Program-made: the position numbers and the translations under genes
Source: Nocardia pneumoniae NBRC 100136
Lineage (GTDB): Bacteria; Actinomycetota; Actinomycetes; Mycobacteriales; Mycobacteriaceae
Assembly: GCF_000308755.1 (NCBI RefSeq)
Contig: NZ_BAGF01000150.1
Location: 46,436 to 110,435 of the forward strand
DNA length: 64,000 bases
Direction: 5' to 3'
The notes under the pieces: model-generated
The model's database searches: none
The model's input: the letters and a program-made list of their open reading frames with translations, nothing else
Told to the model about the DNA's origin: nothing
Shown here: positions 42,861 to 52,800 of the stretch, piece by piece
Numbering within the stretch: the stretch's first letter is position 1
Layout of the letters: each line of letters begins with the position of its first letter

Positions 42861-44696
42861 GTGACCGAACACTCGACTACCGCCACCGGAACCGTGCAGG
42901 CGCCGACCGATAATGAGGCCATCCTGGCCTGGGTGGCCGAGGTCGCAGAGCTGACCGCTCCGGATCGGATCGTTTTCTGTGACGGTTCCCGCGCCGAGTG
43001 GGATCGGCTGACCGGTCTGCTGGTCGATAAAGGCACCTTCGTGCCGCTGACGGCGAAGCCGAACTCCTTCTGGTGCGTCTCCGATCCGGACGATGTGGCG
43101 CGGGTGGAAGATCGCACGTTCATCTGCTCAGAGAACACAGATGACGCGGGCCCAACCAACAACTGGGTGGATCCGCTGGACATGCGCACGGTGATGACCG
43201 AGCACTATCGCGGTGCCATGGCCGGGCGCACGATGTATGTCATCGCGTTCTGCATGGGGCCGCTCGATGCCGCGGATCCGAAGTTCGGTGTGCAGATCAC
43301 CGATTCGGCGTATGTGGCGGTGTCGATGCAGATCATGACCCGCTCGGGGGCGCCGGTGTGGGAAAAGCTCACCGGCGAAACGGAGTTCGTGCGGTGCCTG
43401 CATTCGGTGGGCTCGCCGCTCGCCGACGGGCAGCAGGACGTGCCGTGGCCGTGTGACCACACCAAGTACATCTCGCACTTCCCCGAAGCACGCACGATCT
43501 GGAGCTACGGCTCCGGGTACGGCGGCAATGCCCTGCTGGGCAAGAAATGTTTCGCGTTGCGCATCGCGTCGGTGCTCGGCCGCGACGAGGGGTGGCTCGC
43601 CGAGCACATGCTGATCCTGAAACTCACCTCCCCGCAGGGCAAGACGCATTACATCGCGGCGGCGTTCCCGTCCTCGTGTGGCAAGACCAACCTTGCCATG
43701 CTCGAACCCGCACTGCCCGGCTGGAGGGCTGAAACGATCGGTGACGACATCGCCTGGATGCGGTTCGGCGCCGACGGCCGGTTGTATGCGGTGAACCCTG
43801 AAGCCGGGTTCTTCGGCGTCGCGCCGGGGACCGGTGCGAAGACGAACCCGAACGCGATCGCGACCATCAACGTGGGCAACTCGGTCTTCACCAATACCGC
43901 CCGCACCGACGACGGCGACATCTGGTGGGAGGGGCTGACCGATCAGCCGCCGGGCCATCTGATCGACTGGCGCGGCAACGATTGGACCCCGGAGGCGGGA
44001 GACCCTGCCGCGCATCCGAATTCGCGATATTGCACGCCGATCGAGCAGTGCCCGTCGGTGGCGCCGGAGTGGAACGACCCGACCGGTGTGCCGATCTCGG
44101 CGATCTTCTTCGGCGGCCGTCGCGCCACCACCATCCCCCTGATCACCGAGTCCTTCGACTGGGAGCAGGGCGTGTTCACCGCGTCGGTGCTGTCGTCGGA
44201 GACCACTGCCGCCGCGACCGGCGCGGTGGGCGTGGTGCGTCGCGATCCGATGGCGATGCTGCCGTTCCTGGGCTACCACGTCGGGGACTACTTCGCGCAC
44301 TGGCTGAAGCTGGGCGCTGCCGCGGACCCCGCCAAGTTACCGAAGATCTTCCAGGTCAACTGGTTCCGCCGCAGTGCCGACGGCACGTTCCTGTGGCCCG
44401 GCTTCGGTGACAACGTCCGCGTGCTGAAATGGGCTCTCGAGCGATTGGACGCCGCCGCGGAAGCGGTCGAGACCCCGATCGGGTATGTGCCGACCGCCGA
44501 CGCGCTGGACCTCACCGGCTTCGATGAGGCAGGGCGTGCTCGGGCCGAGGCTGCCCTGGCCGTTGACGCCGACGAGTGGGTGGCCGAGGTTGCGTCGATC
44601 GATGAGTGGTACGCGACCATCGGCGGCAATCGACTGCCCGAACAGCTGCGAGAGCAGCTGGCGGCGTTGAAGACTCGTCTGGCAGCTACGCGGTGA
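42861..44696 (+). CDS. pckG: GTP-dependent phosphoenolpyruvate carboxykinase
   Basis: A 611-residue enzyme converting oxaloacetate and GTP to PEP, CO2 and GDP, or the reverse. The active-site loop with Cys, PSSCGKTNLAM, is near 268-278; the segment NPEAGFFGVAPGTG and the RRDPMAMLPF motif are typical of the GTP type. The start GTG at 42861 has AAGGAG 15-20 bp upstream within the run GAAGGAGAGACTGGTC; an earlier ATG at 42837 is out of place relative to it. Under hypoxia mycobacterial Pck can run in the carboxylating direction; here the next gene may supply bicarbonate. Confidence 0.95.
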   Translation: MTEHSTTATGTVQAPTDNEAILAWVAEVAELTAPDRIVFCDGSRAEWDRLTGLLVDKGTFVPLTAKPNSFWCVSDPDDVARVEDRTFICSENTDDAGPTNNWVDPLDMRTVMTEHYRGAMAGRTMYVIAFCMGPLDAADPKFGVQITDSAYVAVSMQIMTRSGAPVWEKLTGETEFVRCLHSVGSPLADGQQDVPWPCDHTKYISHFPEARTIWSYGSGYGGNALLGKKCFALRIASVLGRDEGWLAEHMLILKLTSPQGKTHYIAAAFPSSCGKTNLAMLEPALPGWRAETIGDDIAWMRFGADGRLYAVNPEAGFFGVAPGTGAKTNPNAIATINVGNSVFTNTARTDDGDIWWEGLTDQPPGHLIDWRGNDWTPEAGDPAAHPNSRYCTPIEQCPSVAPEWNDPTGVPISAIFFGGRRATTIPLITESFDWEQGVFTASVLSSETTAAATGAVGVVRRDPMAMLPFLGYHVGDYFAHWLKLGAAADPAKLPKIFQVNWFRRSADGTFLWPGFGDNVRVLKWALERLDAAAEAVETPIGYVPTADALDLTGFDEAGRARAEAALAVDADEWVAEVASIDEWYATIGGNRLPEQLREQLAALKTRLAATR

Positions 44697-46351
44697 GCGT
44701 GCGCGCATTACTCCCGACCTGGTCGGATTGGAAGCCCGCGGTGCACGCCCCCGGTGCGGACCTGCTGTCGGGGTTGATCGTCGCGCTCGTCGCGTTGCCG
44801 CTGGCACTCGGATTCGGGATCAGTTCCGGACTCGGCGCCGCGGCAGGCCTGGCGACGGCGGTCGTGGCCGGCGTGGTGGCGGCAGTGTTCGGTGGATCGC
44901 GGTTCCAGGTGTCGGGCCCGACCGGCGCCATGACGGTGGTGCTGGTACCGATCTTCCATCAGCACGGAGGCAGCGGGGTGCTGGCCGTGGGGCTGATGGC
45001 TGGTCTCGTGCTGGTGGTGCTCGCGGTCGCCGGGGTCGGGCGGGCTGTGCGATACATGCCGGCTCCGGTGATCGAGGGATTCACCGCCGGCATCGCGGTC
45101 GTCATCGCGCTGCAACAGTTTCCAGCCGCCCTCGGCATCGCCGACACCGAAGGCGAAAAGGTATGGCAGACCGCCTTCCACGCGGTACGCGAATTCGTTG
45201 CACACCCCCACCATGTGGCACTCGCCACCGCGCTGGCGGTGGCCGCGGTCGTGCTGGTCGGCGGCCGATACCTGCCGAAACTGCCATTCGCGCTGATCGC
45301 CGTTGCCGCCGCCACCGCGATGGCGCAGATATTCGACCTGACCCTCACCCCCATCGGGACGATCCCATCCGGATTGCAGGTCCCCACTGCGGGATTCCTA
45401 CACCCAGACCAGTTGGCCGCCCTGATCGCTCCCGCACTGGCTGTCGCCGCCCTGGCGGCCTTGGAGTCACTGCTGTCGGCCACTGCCGCCGACGCCATGG
45501 CCGTCGGATCCCGCCACAATCCCGACCGTGAACTGCTCGGGCAGGGCCTGGCCAACATCGCCGCACCCCTGTTCGGCGGTGTCCCGGCCACCGGCGCGAT
45601 CGCTCGGACGGCGGTCAATGTTCGCTCTGGCGCGCGCACCCGGCTCGCCGCTGTCACGCACGCCGTGGTGCTGGCCGCCCTCATCTATCTCGCCGCGCCG
45701 CTGGTCGCGGGCATCCCCCTGGCGGCACTGGCCGGAGTACTGCTGGCAACCACCGTGCGCATGGTGGAAACCGCGTCACTGGCCGCGATCGCCCGCGCCT
45801 CCACAGCGGACGCGGCGACCATGGTCGCCACCTTCTTTGTGACGGTCGCCCTGGACCTGGTCACCGCCGTCGCCGTCGGCGTCGGCATCGCGATCGTGCT
45901 CGCCTTGCGGTCGGTCGCCAAAGAAGCGCGGCTGCAGCAGATCCCGCTCGGCCTCCAGGCCGACGACACCGATCATCTCGCAGAGGAACACGACCTACTG
46001 CACGATCACATCGTCGCCTACCGCATCGACGGCCCGCTCTTCTTCGCCGCCGCACACCGCTTCCTCCTAGAACTGACCGAGGTGTCCGACGTGCATGTGG
46101 TCATTCTGCGCATGTCCCACATCACCGCCCTCGATACCACCGGCGCCCTCGTGCTCAAAGACGCCATCGGCAAACTCGAACACAGGGGCATCACGGTGCT
46201 CATGTCCGGACTGCGCGACGACCATCACCGACACCTGGCCGCGATCGGCGCACTACCCGCGGGCGGTCAGGAGCACATCTTCGCCCACACCCCGGACGCC
46301 ATCGCGCACGCCCGCGGATTCGTGCCGGTCGTCATCGAGTCGCCCAGCTGA
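44693..46351 (+). CDS. SulP-family anion transporter with STAS domain
   Basis: A 552-residue transporter: about ten or more membrane helices (from about 20 to 430; FQVSGPTGAMTVVLVPI is the family signature near 65-82), then a cytoplasmic STAS domain (about 440-545, VVILRMSHITALDTTGALVL). SulP proteins carry sulfate, bicarbonate or other anions. The GTG at 44693 overlaps the pckG stop by 4 bp, so it is translationally coupled. That pairing makes bicarbonate uptake for PEP carboxykinase an attractive alternative to sulfate. Confidence 0.9.
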   Translation: MSVRALLPTWSDWKPAVHAPGADLLSGLIVALVALPLALGFGISSGLGAAAGLATAVVAGVVAAVFGGSRFQVSGPTGAMTVVLVPIFHQHGGSGVLAVGLMAGLVLVVLAVAGVGRAVRYMPAPVIEGFTAGIAVVIALQQFPAALGIADTEGEKVWQTAFHAVREFVAHPHHVALATALAVAAVVLVGGRYLPKLPFALIAVAAATAMAQIFDLTLTPIGTIPSGLQVPTAGFLHPDQLAALIAPALAVAALAALESLLSATAADAMAVGSRHNPDRELLGQGLANIAAPLFGGVPATGAIARTAVNVRSGARTRLAAVTHAVVLAALIYLAAPLVAGIPLAALAGVLLATTVRMVETASLAAIARASTADAATMVATFFVTVALDLVTAVAVGVGIAIVLALRSVAKEARLQQIPLGLQADDTDHLAEEHDLLHDHIVAYRIDGPLFFAAAHRFLLELTEVSDVHVVILRMSHITALDTTGALVLKDAIGKLEHRGITVLMSGLRDDHHRHLAAIGALPAGGQEHIFAHTPDAIAHARGFVPVVIESPS

Positions 46352-46528
46352 TGAGCTGTCGAACCGAGACCGGCAGTGCAGTGGATCTGCTGCGACGCGG
46401 CGAAACGCTGCTGGTCTCGGGCCGGATCGGGCGCTGACGGCATCGAATGGCAACACGCCGCACCCGCACTTCATCACACGTGCAACGATTGACGCTCGTG
46501 TCCAGCTTCGCTCGAGGATGGCTTGGAC

Positions 46529-48298
46529 TCAGCCCGCCGACCTCTGTGGCAGGGGAACCGACCAGCGGACAACCGTGCCGCCGGTGGGGCCTTTTCCTGC
46601 GCTGAAGCTGCCTCCGGACTCTTCGGTGCGAGCGGCCATGTTGGCCAGCCCGCTGCGACGGGAGAGGTCCTCGGGTAGGCCGACGCCGTTATCGGCGATC
46701 TCGAGGACGACGTCGTCGCCGATGGTGAGTTTGATCGAGACCGCGCTGGCATGCGCGTGCCGGACCACGTTGCTGAGCGCTTCTCGCAGCACCGCTTCGA
46801 CGTGATCGAACATGGTGGAACTCAGCACCGACACCGGCCCGGCCAGGCGGATCGAGGTGCGCAGCTCGGTTTCCGCGGTCATCTCGGCCACCACGGCGTG
46901 CAAGCGTTTGCGCAGGACCGGCGCTTCCGCGGACGTGCTGGAATGCAGATCGAAGATCGAGTGCCGGATGTCCTGCACGATGGTTTGCACGTCGTTGATG
47001 GTCTCGCCGAGCCGGGACTTGATCTCGGGGGCGCGGGCGCGCTGCGCCGTCCCTTGCAGCGACAGCCCGACGGCGAACAGCCGCTGGATGACGTGGTCGT
47101 GGAGGTCGCGGGCAATGCGGTCACGTTCGGAGACGACATCGAGTTCGCGCATTCTGCGCTGACTGTTCGCCAGCTGCAAGGCCAGCGCGGCTTGGTTGGC
47201 GAAGGCCGTCATCATCGTTCGGCCCGCGGCGTCCAAGGCCGGCATCTCGGCCGAGCGCATGACGCTCAGTACGCCGATGACCGACTGGCCCGCCCGCAAC
47301 GGCAAAGTCAGTGCTGGACCGAACGCTGCGGGCGAATCCAGCCTCAGGGCGACGCTCGGTTCGTCGGCCGAGGTGCCTTCGTCGTCGCGGAACGCCGCGC
47401 CGGTATCCGAACCGTGCACTGGAATCCGTTCTCCGACTATCTTTCGGGCGTCGGTTCCGGCCGCTGAGACCACGACGAGTTCGCTGACCTCCTCCGACGG
47501 CATCTCAGGGTCCTCGGGCAAGGCGAGATAGGCGCACACCGACTGTGTCGCCGCCAGCGCGCGTTCGGTGATCAGTTCGAGCACTTCGGAAGGTTCCCCA
47601 CCGGCCAGCACGACCGTCGCCACATCCTGTGTGGCTTCCAGCCACTGCTGGCGGATCCGGGATTCCTCGTAGAGTCGGGCATTGGCGATGGCGATACCCG
47701 CCGCGGCCGCCAACGCCTGCACGACAACTTCGTCGTCCTCGGTGAACTCCTGACCGCCGGCCTTCTCGGTCAAGTACAGATTGCCGAAGATCTCGTCGCG
47801 GACCTGAACAGGCACCCCGAGAAAGGTCTTCATCGGTGGATGATTAGCGGGAAAACCGACCGACGACGGGTGCGCGGAAAGATCAGCCAGGCGAATCGGT
47901 TTCGGTTGCTCGAACAGAAGCCCGAGCACGCCGTGCCCGCGCGGCAGATCACCGATCAGTACCCGGGTGCGGTCATCGATGCCCTCATACACGAACTCGG
48001 CCAGCTGCTTGGAGCTCTTGTCGGTTTCCCGGACGCCGAGCGCACCGTAGCCGGCATCGACCAGCTCGATCGCGGTATGGACGATCGTCCGCAGCGTGTT
48101 GTCCAAATCGAGACCGGCGGTGACCACCAGCATCGCCTCGATGAGCCGATCCATCTGATCACGCACGCCGACGATCTCCGCGATGCGATCTTGCACCTCG
48201 GCCAGCAGCTCGCGCAGGCGGGACGGGGCCAGCGTCCCGATCACCGGCGGCCTGCCGTCTAGGCCGAAGTCGGCCGATGGACCTTGCATACCCGACAT
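46529..48298 (-). CDS. devS: Heme oxygen-sensing histidine kinase DevS/DosT
   Basis: About 589 residues. GAF-A (about 50-205) has the heme-ligand His153 in NHPPMKTFLGVP, equivalent to His149 of M. tuberculosis DosS. GAF-B follows (about 220-375). The HisKA_3 phospho-acceptor is His400 in RDLHDHVIQRLFAVG, then an HATPase domain with DNGVGLPEDL and SGLANMAARTEESGG. The position of DosS Glu87 is Gly (YGALGVRE), as in DosT. Loss of heme-bound oxygen should switch on the kinase and phosphorylate DevR. Starts at 48289, 48298 or 48328 are all possible. It is divergent from narK. Confidence 0.93.
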   Translation of the reverse strand: MSGMQGPSADFGLDGRPPVIGTLAPSRLRELLAEVQDRIAEIVGVRDQMDRLIEAMLVVTAGLDLDNTLRTIVHTAIELVDAGYGALGVRETDKSSKQLAEFVYEGIDDRTRVLIGDLPRGHGVLGLLFEQPKPIRLADLSAHPSSVGFPANHPPMKTFLGVPVQVRDEIFGNLYLTEKAGGQEFTEDDEVVVQALAAAAGIAIANARLYEESRIRQQWLEATQDVATVVLAGGEPSEVLELITERALAATQSVCAYLALPEDPEMPSEEVSELVVVSAAGTDARKIVGERIPVHGSDTGAAFRDDEGTSADEPSVALRLDSPAAFGPALTLPLRAGQSVIGVLSVMRSAEMPALDAAGRTMMTAFANQAALALQLANSQRRMRELDVVSERDRIARDLHDHVIQRLFAVGLSLQGTAQRARAPEIKSRLGETINDVQTIVQDIRHSIFDLHSSTSAEAPVLRKRLHAVVAEMTAETELRTSIRLAGPVSVLSSTMFDHVEAVLREALSNVVRHAHASAVSIKLTIGDDVVLEIADNGVGLPEDLSRRSGLANMAARTEESGGSFSAGKGPTGGTVVRWSVPLPQRSAG

Positions 48299-48432
48299 TC
48301 TGGCATCCGCGGACCGAATCAACAGCATGAGACCCACACTGTGCACAAGATCGCCACCGAACCGAGAGCCACCTCGGGCAAAGGCAGCAGCTCGGTGCGT
48401 GTGAGGAACGTTATCCACTGTCGACCTTGTTA

Positions 48433-48446
48433 GGGCAATCCGGCCT
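48433..48446. promoter_or_regulatory. Candidate DevR box in the devS/narK divergent promoter
   Basis: GGGCA-ATCC-GGCCT matches GGGCC-N4-GGCCC variants at eight positions. It lies 130 bp before the narK start and 135 bp before devS. A second half-site, GGGCC, follows at 48463. Weak by itself. Confidence 0.3.
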
Positions 48447-48562
48447 CTTGTTGCGAGCCGGTGGGCCCTAGCCGGTCGGCCGGTGGCTGACGCACGCTCA
48501 GGACGCTCGACCGCCACGCGGACGGGCCTGGGATGATACGAGTGACAGGGTCCGGCAACACC

Positions 48563-49828
48563 ATGACTTCTAGCCCTTACACAGCACAGTCCGAATTCGC
48601 GGCGGGCACCGCGCCGCGTCGCACTGCAATCGATGTGGCATCGGTGAGCTGGCAGCGGGGGGTGATGGTGGCGCTGGCGACGATCGGGTTCGCAGTCAAT
48701 TTCTGGGCGTGGGCGCTGCTGAGCCCCTTGGGGCCGCTGTTCCAGGATTCGCTGGCGTTGAGCGCCTTCGAGCAGGCATTGCTGGTCGCGGTGCCGGTGG
48801 TGGTCGGCGCGGTGGGCCGGATTCCGGTGGGTGCGTTGACGGATCGGTTCGGCGGCCGGGTGATGTTCCCGGTGATCTCGGTGATCACGGTCGTGCCGGT
48901 GTTGTTCATCGGCCTGATCGGGCACGGCTCGTTGGTAGCGCTGCTGGTCGGCGGCTTCTTCCTTGGTATCGGCGGCACCGCGTTCGCGGTGGGGGTGCCC
49001 TTCGTCAACGCGTGGTTTCCGCCGGATAGGCGTGGCTTGGCGATCGGGGTATTCGGTGCCGGGATGGGCGGCACGGCGATCAGTGCGCTGACCACGGTGC
49101 GGCTGGTCGATGCGGGGTCCACGGCGACTCCGTTTCTGGTGACCGCGGCGGTGCTGGCGGTCTACGCCGTGGTAGCGGCCGTGTGGTTGCGGGACGCTCC
49201 CGAGCGGTCGGTGCCGGCGGAATCGGTGGGGAGGCGGCTGGCCGACACTGCCCGGCTGCCGGTTACGTGGCAGGCCTCGGCGTTGTATGCGGTGGCCTTC
49301 GGTGGGTACGTGGCGTTCTCGGTGTATCTGCCTGCCTACCTGAAGTCCGTTTACGGGCTGACCCAGGCCGACGCGGCCAACCGGATGGCCGGATTCGTGC
49401 TGCTGGCAGTGTTGATGCGCCCGGTTGGCGGCTGGCTGTCAGACCATGTCGGCCCGGTGCGGGTGCTCGCGGCGGGGTTCTCGATGGTGACCGTCGCCGC
49501 CGTCGTGCAGGCGTTCACTCCGGCTTTGATGCCGGTGAGCACGGTGGCGTTCTTGTTCATGGCTGCCGCGCTGGGCGCTGGCAGCGGCGCGGTGTTCGCC
49601 GTGGTCGCGCTGTTGGCCCCTGCGGACAAGGTCGGTTCGGTGACCGGTGTGGTCGGCGCCGCCGGAGGCCTCGGCGGATTCGTGCCACCGCTGGTGATGG
49701 GCGCCCTCTACGGCGCGCTGGGGTCCTACGCGCTCGGGTTGGCCGCGTTGGCGGTCGTGGCCGCGGCCACCCTCGGGCTCACCCTGACCAGCGTGCGCCG
49801 TGCGGTGCGCACCCACACCCAGCCATGA
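48563..49828 (+). CDS. narK: Nitrate/nitrite transporter (NarK-type, MFS)
   Basis: About 421 residues with twelve predicted helices. The major-facilitator signature GALTDRFGGRVMF follows helix 2, and the nitrate-signature-like Gly-rich segments GIGGTAFAVGVPFVNAWFP and GAGSGAVFAVVALLAP are in helices 5 and 11. It should import nitrate or export nitrite. It is 46 bp before narG in the same direction, so it is probably the first gene of the operon. Start ATG 48563 or 48533. Confidence 0.93.
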   Translation: MTSSPYTAQSEFAAGTAPRRTAIDVASVSWQRGVMVALATIGFAVNFWAWALLSPLGPLFQDSLALSAFEQALLVAVPVVVGAVGRIPVGALTDRFGGRVMFPVISVITVVPVLFIGLIGHGSLVALLVGGFFLGIGGTAFAVGVPFVNAWFPPDRRGLAIGVFGAGMGGTAISALTTVRLVDAGSTATPFLVTAAVLAVYAVVAAVWLRDAPERSVPAESVGRRLADTARLPVTWQASALYAVAFGGYVAFSVYLPAYLKSVYGLTQADAANRMAGFVLLAVLMRPVGGWLSDHVGPVRVLAAGFSMVTVAAVVQAFTPALMPVSTVAFLFMAAALGAGSGAVFAVVALLAPADKVGSVTGVVGAAGGLGGFVPPLVMGALYGALGSYALGLAALAVVAAATLGLTLTSVRRAVRTHTQP

Positions 49829-49874
49829 GCTACGCGCAGTCCTATCGAGCACGATTCTCAGGAGGAATGACCCG

Positions 49875-52800
49875 GTGAGTACCGAGGCCGAAGCACACTT
49901 CCGCCGCCGTGCGGGGTTGGACACCGAATTGACCGACGCGCTGGTGGCGACCCGCAGGTTCTTCACCCGCGCCGAGATCTCCGACGACAACCGGGCGCTG
50001 TATCAGATCGGCGGCAGAGGCGCGGACGAGTTCTACCGGGACCGCTGGAGCCACGACAAGGTGGTGCGCTCGACGCACGGAGTGAACTGCACCGGGTCGT
50101 GCTCCTGGAAGATCTACGTCAAAGACGGGATCATCACCTGGGAAACCCAGCAAACCGACTACCCCTCGGTGGGGCCGGACCGCCCAGAGTACGAGCCGCG
50201 CGGCTGCCCGCGTGGTGCGGCGTTCTCGTGGTACACCTACTCCCCGACGCGGGTGCGCTACCCGTATGTCCGGGCGGTGCTGCTGCAGATGTACCGGGAA
50301 GCCAAAGCTACCACCGGCGATCCAGTGACCGCGTGGGCGCGCATTGTCGAAGACCCCTTGCGGGCGCGCGCCTACAAAGCGGCTCGCGGCAAAGGTGGAC
50401 TGGTGCGGGCGTCCTGGGAAGAGGCCGCCGAGTTGGTCGCTGCCGCGCACGTGCACACGATCAAAAATTACGGCCCCGACCGGGTGGCGGGTTTCTCGCC
50501 GATCCCGGCGATGTCGATGGTCTCTCATGCCTCCGGCGCGCGGTTCGTGTCGTTGCTGGGTGGGACGATGCTGTCGTTCTACGACTGGTATGCCGACCTG
50601 CCGGTGGCCTCGCCGCAGGTGTTCGGGGATCAAACCGATGTGCCGGAATCCGGGGACTGGTGGGACGCCGGGTATCTGATCATGTGGGGTTCGAACCTGC
50701 CGGTGACCCGCACCCCGGATGCGCATTGGATGGCCGAAGCCCGCTACCGCGGCCAGAAGGTGGTGGCGGTCTCCCCGGACTACGCCGACAACGTCAAGTT
50801 CGCCGACGAATGGCTGGCCGCGGCGCCGGGAACCGACGGGGCGCTCGCTATGGCGATGGGGCATGTGGTGTTGCGTGAGTTCTTCGTGCGACGGCAGGCA
50901 CCGTACTTCCTCGACTACGTCAAGCGATACACCGACCTGCCGTTCCTGATCCGACTGCAGCCGCACGGCGATTCCTATGTACCGGGCAAGTTCCTGACCG
51001 CCGCCGACCTCGACGCTCACCGCGACAGTGAGCACGCCGAGTTCAAACCCGTCCTGCTCGACGCAGCCACCGGCGAGCCCGTCGTGCCCGGCGGGTCGCT
51101 GGGTTTCCGCTACGGCGAACAGGGCGCGGGCCGCTGGAATCTCGATCTCGGGCCGGTCGAACCGGTTTTGTCGGTCTATGGCAGCGAGGTCGCGAACCTC
51201 GACTTGCCCAGGTTCGACCTGCCCGAGCGAAGCAGCCTCCGGCGTGGGGTGCCGGTGCGTCGGATCGGCGGGCATCTGGTGACCACCGTGTTCGACCTGC
51301 TGCTGGCGCAATACGGTGTGCGCCGCGACGGCCTGCCCGGGCATTGGCCCTCCGGCTACGACGACGCGACCGAGCCCTACACCCCCGCCTGGCAGGAGAC
51401 GATCACCGGCGTTCCCGCACCCGCCGTCGCGCGGATCGCCCGGGAATTCGCCGCCAATGCCGAGGAATCACGCGGCCGGTCGATGATCATCATGGGCGCG
51501 GGCACCAATCATTGGTTCCACTCCGACACCATCTACCGCGCATTCCTCACTCTGACCACCCTCACCGGCTGCCAGGGGGTCAACGGCGGCGGATGGGCGC
51601 ACTACGTCGGGCAGGAGAAATGCCGCCCGGTCACTGGTTGGTCGCAGCTGGCCTTCGGCCTGGACTGGTCGCGTCCGCCGCGGCAGATGATCCAAACCGC
51701 CTTCTGGTATCTGCACACCGACCAGTTCCGCTACGACCACTTCAGTGCCGACACCCTCGCCGCGGCAGGCGCGGGCGGGCAGTTGGCGGGCAAGACCACA
51801 GCCGATGTCATCGCCCACGCCGCACGCCTGGGCTGGATGCCGTCCTACCCCACCTTCGATCGCAACCCCCTCGACCTCGCCGACGAAGCCGCCGCCGCGG
51901 GCATCCCGGCCGCCGACCATGTCGTGGCCGAGTTGAAAGCCGAGCGACTGCGCTTCGCGTGCGAGGACCCGGATTCCCCGGCCAACTTCCCCCGCGTGCT
52001 CAGCGTGTGGCGGGCCAACCTGCTCGGCTCCTCGGCCAAAGGGAATGAGTACTTCCTGAAGCATCTGCTCGGCACCGACTCCTCGTTGCGGGCCGAACCG
52101 GCGCCGCCGCACGCCCGGCCGAAGGATGTCGTGTGGCATGAGCAGGCGCCGGTCGGGAAGCTGGATCTGCTACTGTCGCTGGACTTCCGGATGACCAGCA
52201 CGACGATGTTCTCCGATGTCGTGCTGCCCGCGGCCACGTGGTATGAGAAGCATGATCTCAGCACCACCGACATGCACCCGTTCATCCACTCGTTCAACCC
52301 CGCCATCGCCCCACCCTGGCAGACCCGCACCGACTGGGCTGCATTCCACACCATCGCCGAAGCGTTCAGCACGCTGGCCGCGGACCACCTCGGAGTGCGC
52401 CAGGATGTGGTCGCCACACCGCTGCTGCACGACACTCCCGATGAGCTGGCGACCCCCCATGGGCGGGTGCGGGACTGGAAAGCCGATGAGTGCGAACCCA
52501 TGCCGGGTGTCACCATGCCTCGGCTGACCGTGGTGGAGCGCGATTACACCGCGATCGCGGCGAAGATGGCGGCGTTGGGACCGCTGGCCGAGACGTTGGG
52601 CGCCACTACCAAGGGCATCACCTATCGCCTCGACCGCGAAGTGGAGTACCTGCGTCAGAAGAACAGCGCCGTGCGCGGCGGTCCCGCTGACGGTCGCCCG
52701 TCGCTGGCGAAGGATCTGCATGCCTGCGAGGCGATTCTCGCGTTGTCCGGCACCACCAACGGGCATCTCGCCACCCAAGGATTCCGCACCCTCGAGCTGC

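Noticed and set aside
48299..48925. In-frame extension of devS
   Set aside because: His/Arg-rich sequence antisense to narK with no resemblance to sensor domains.
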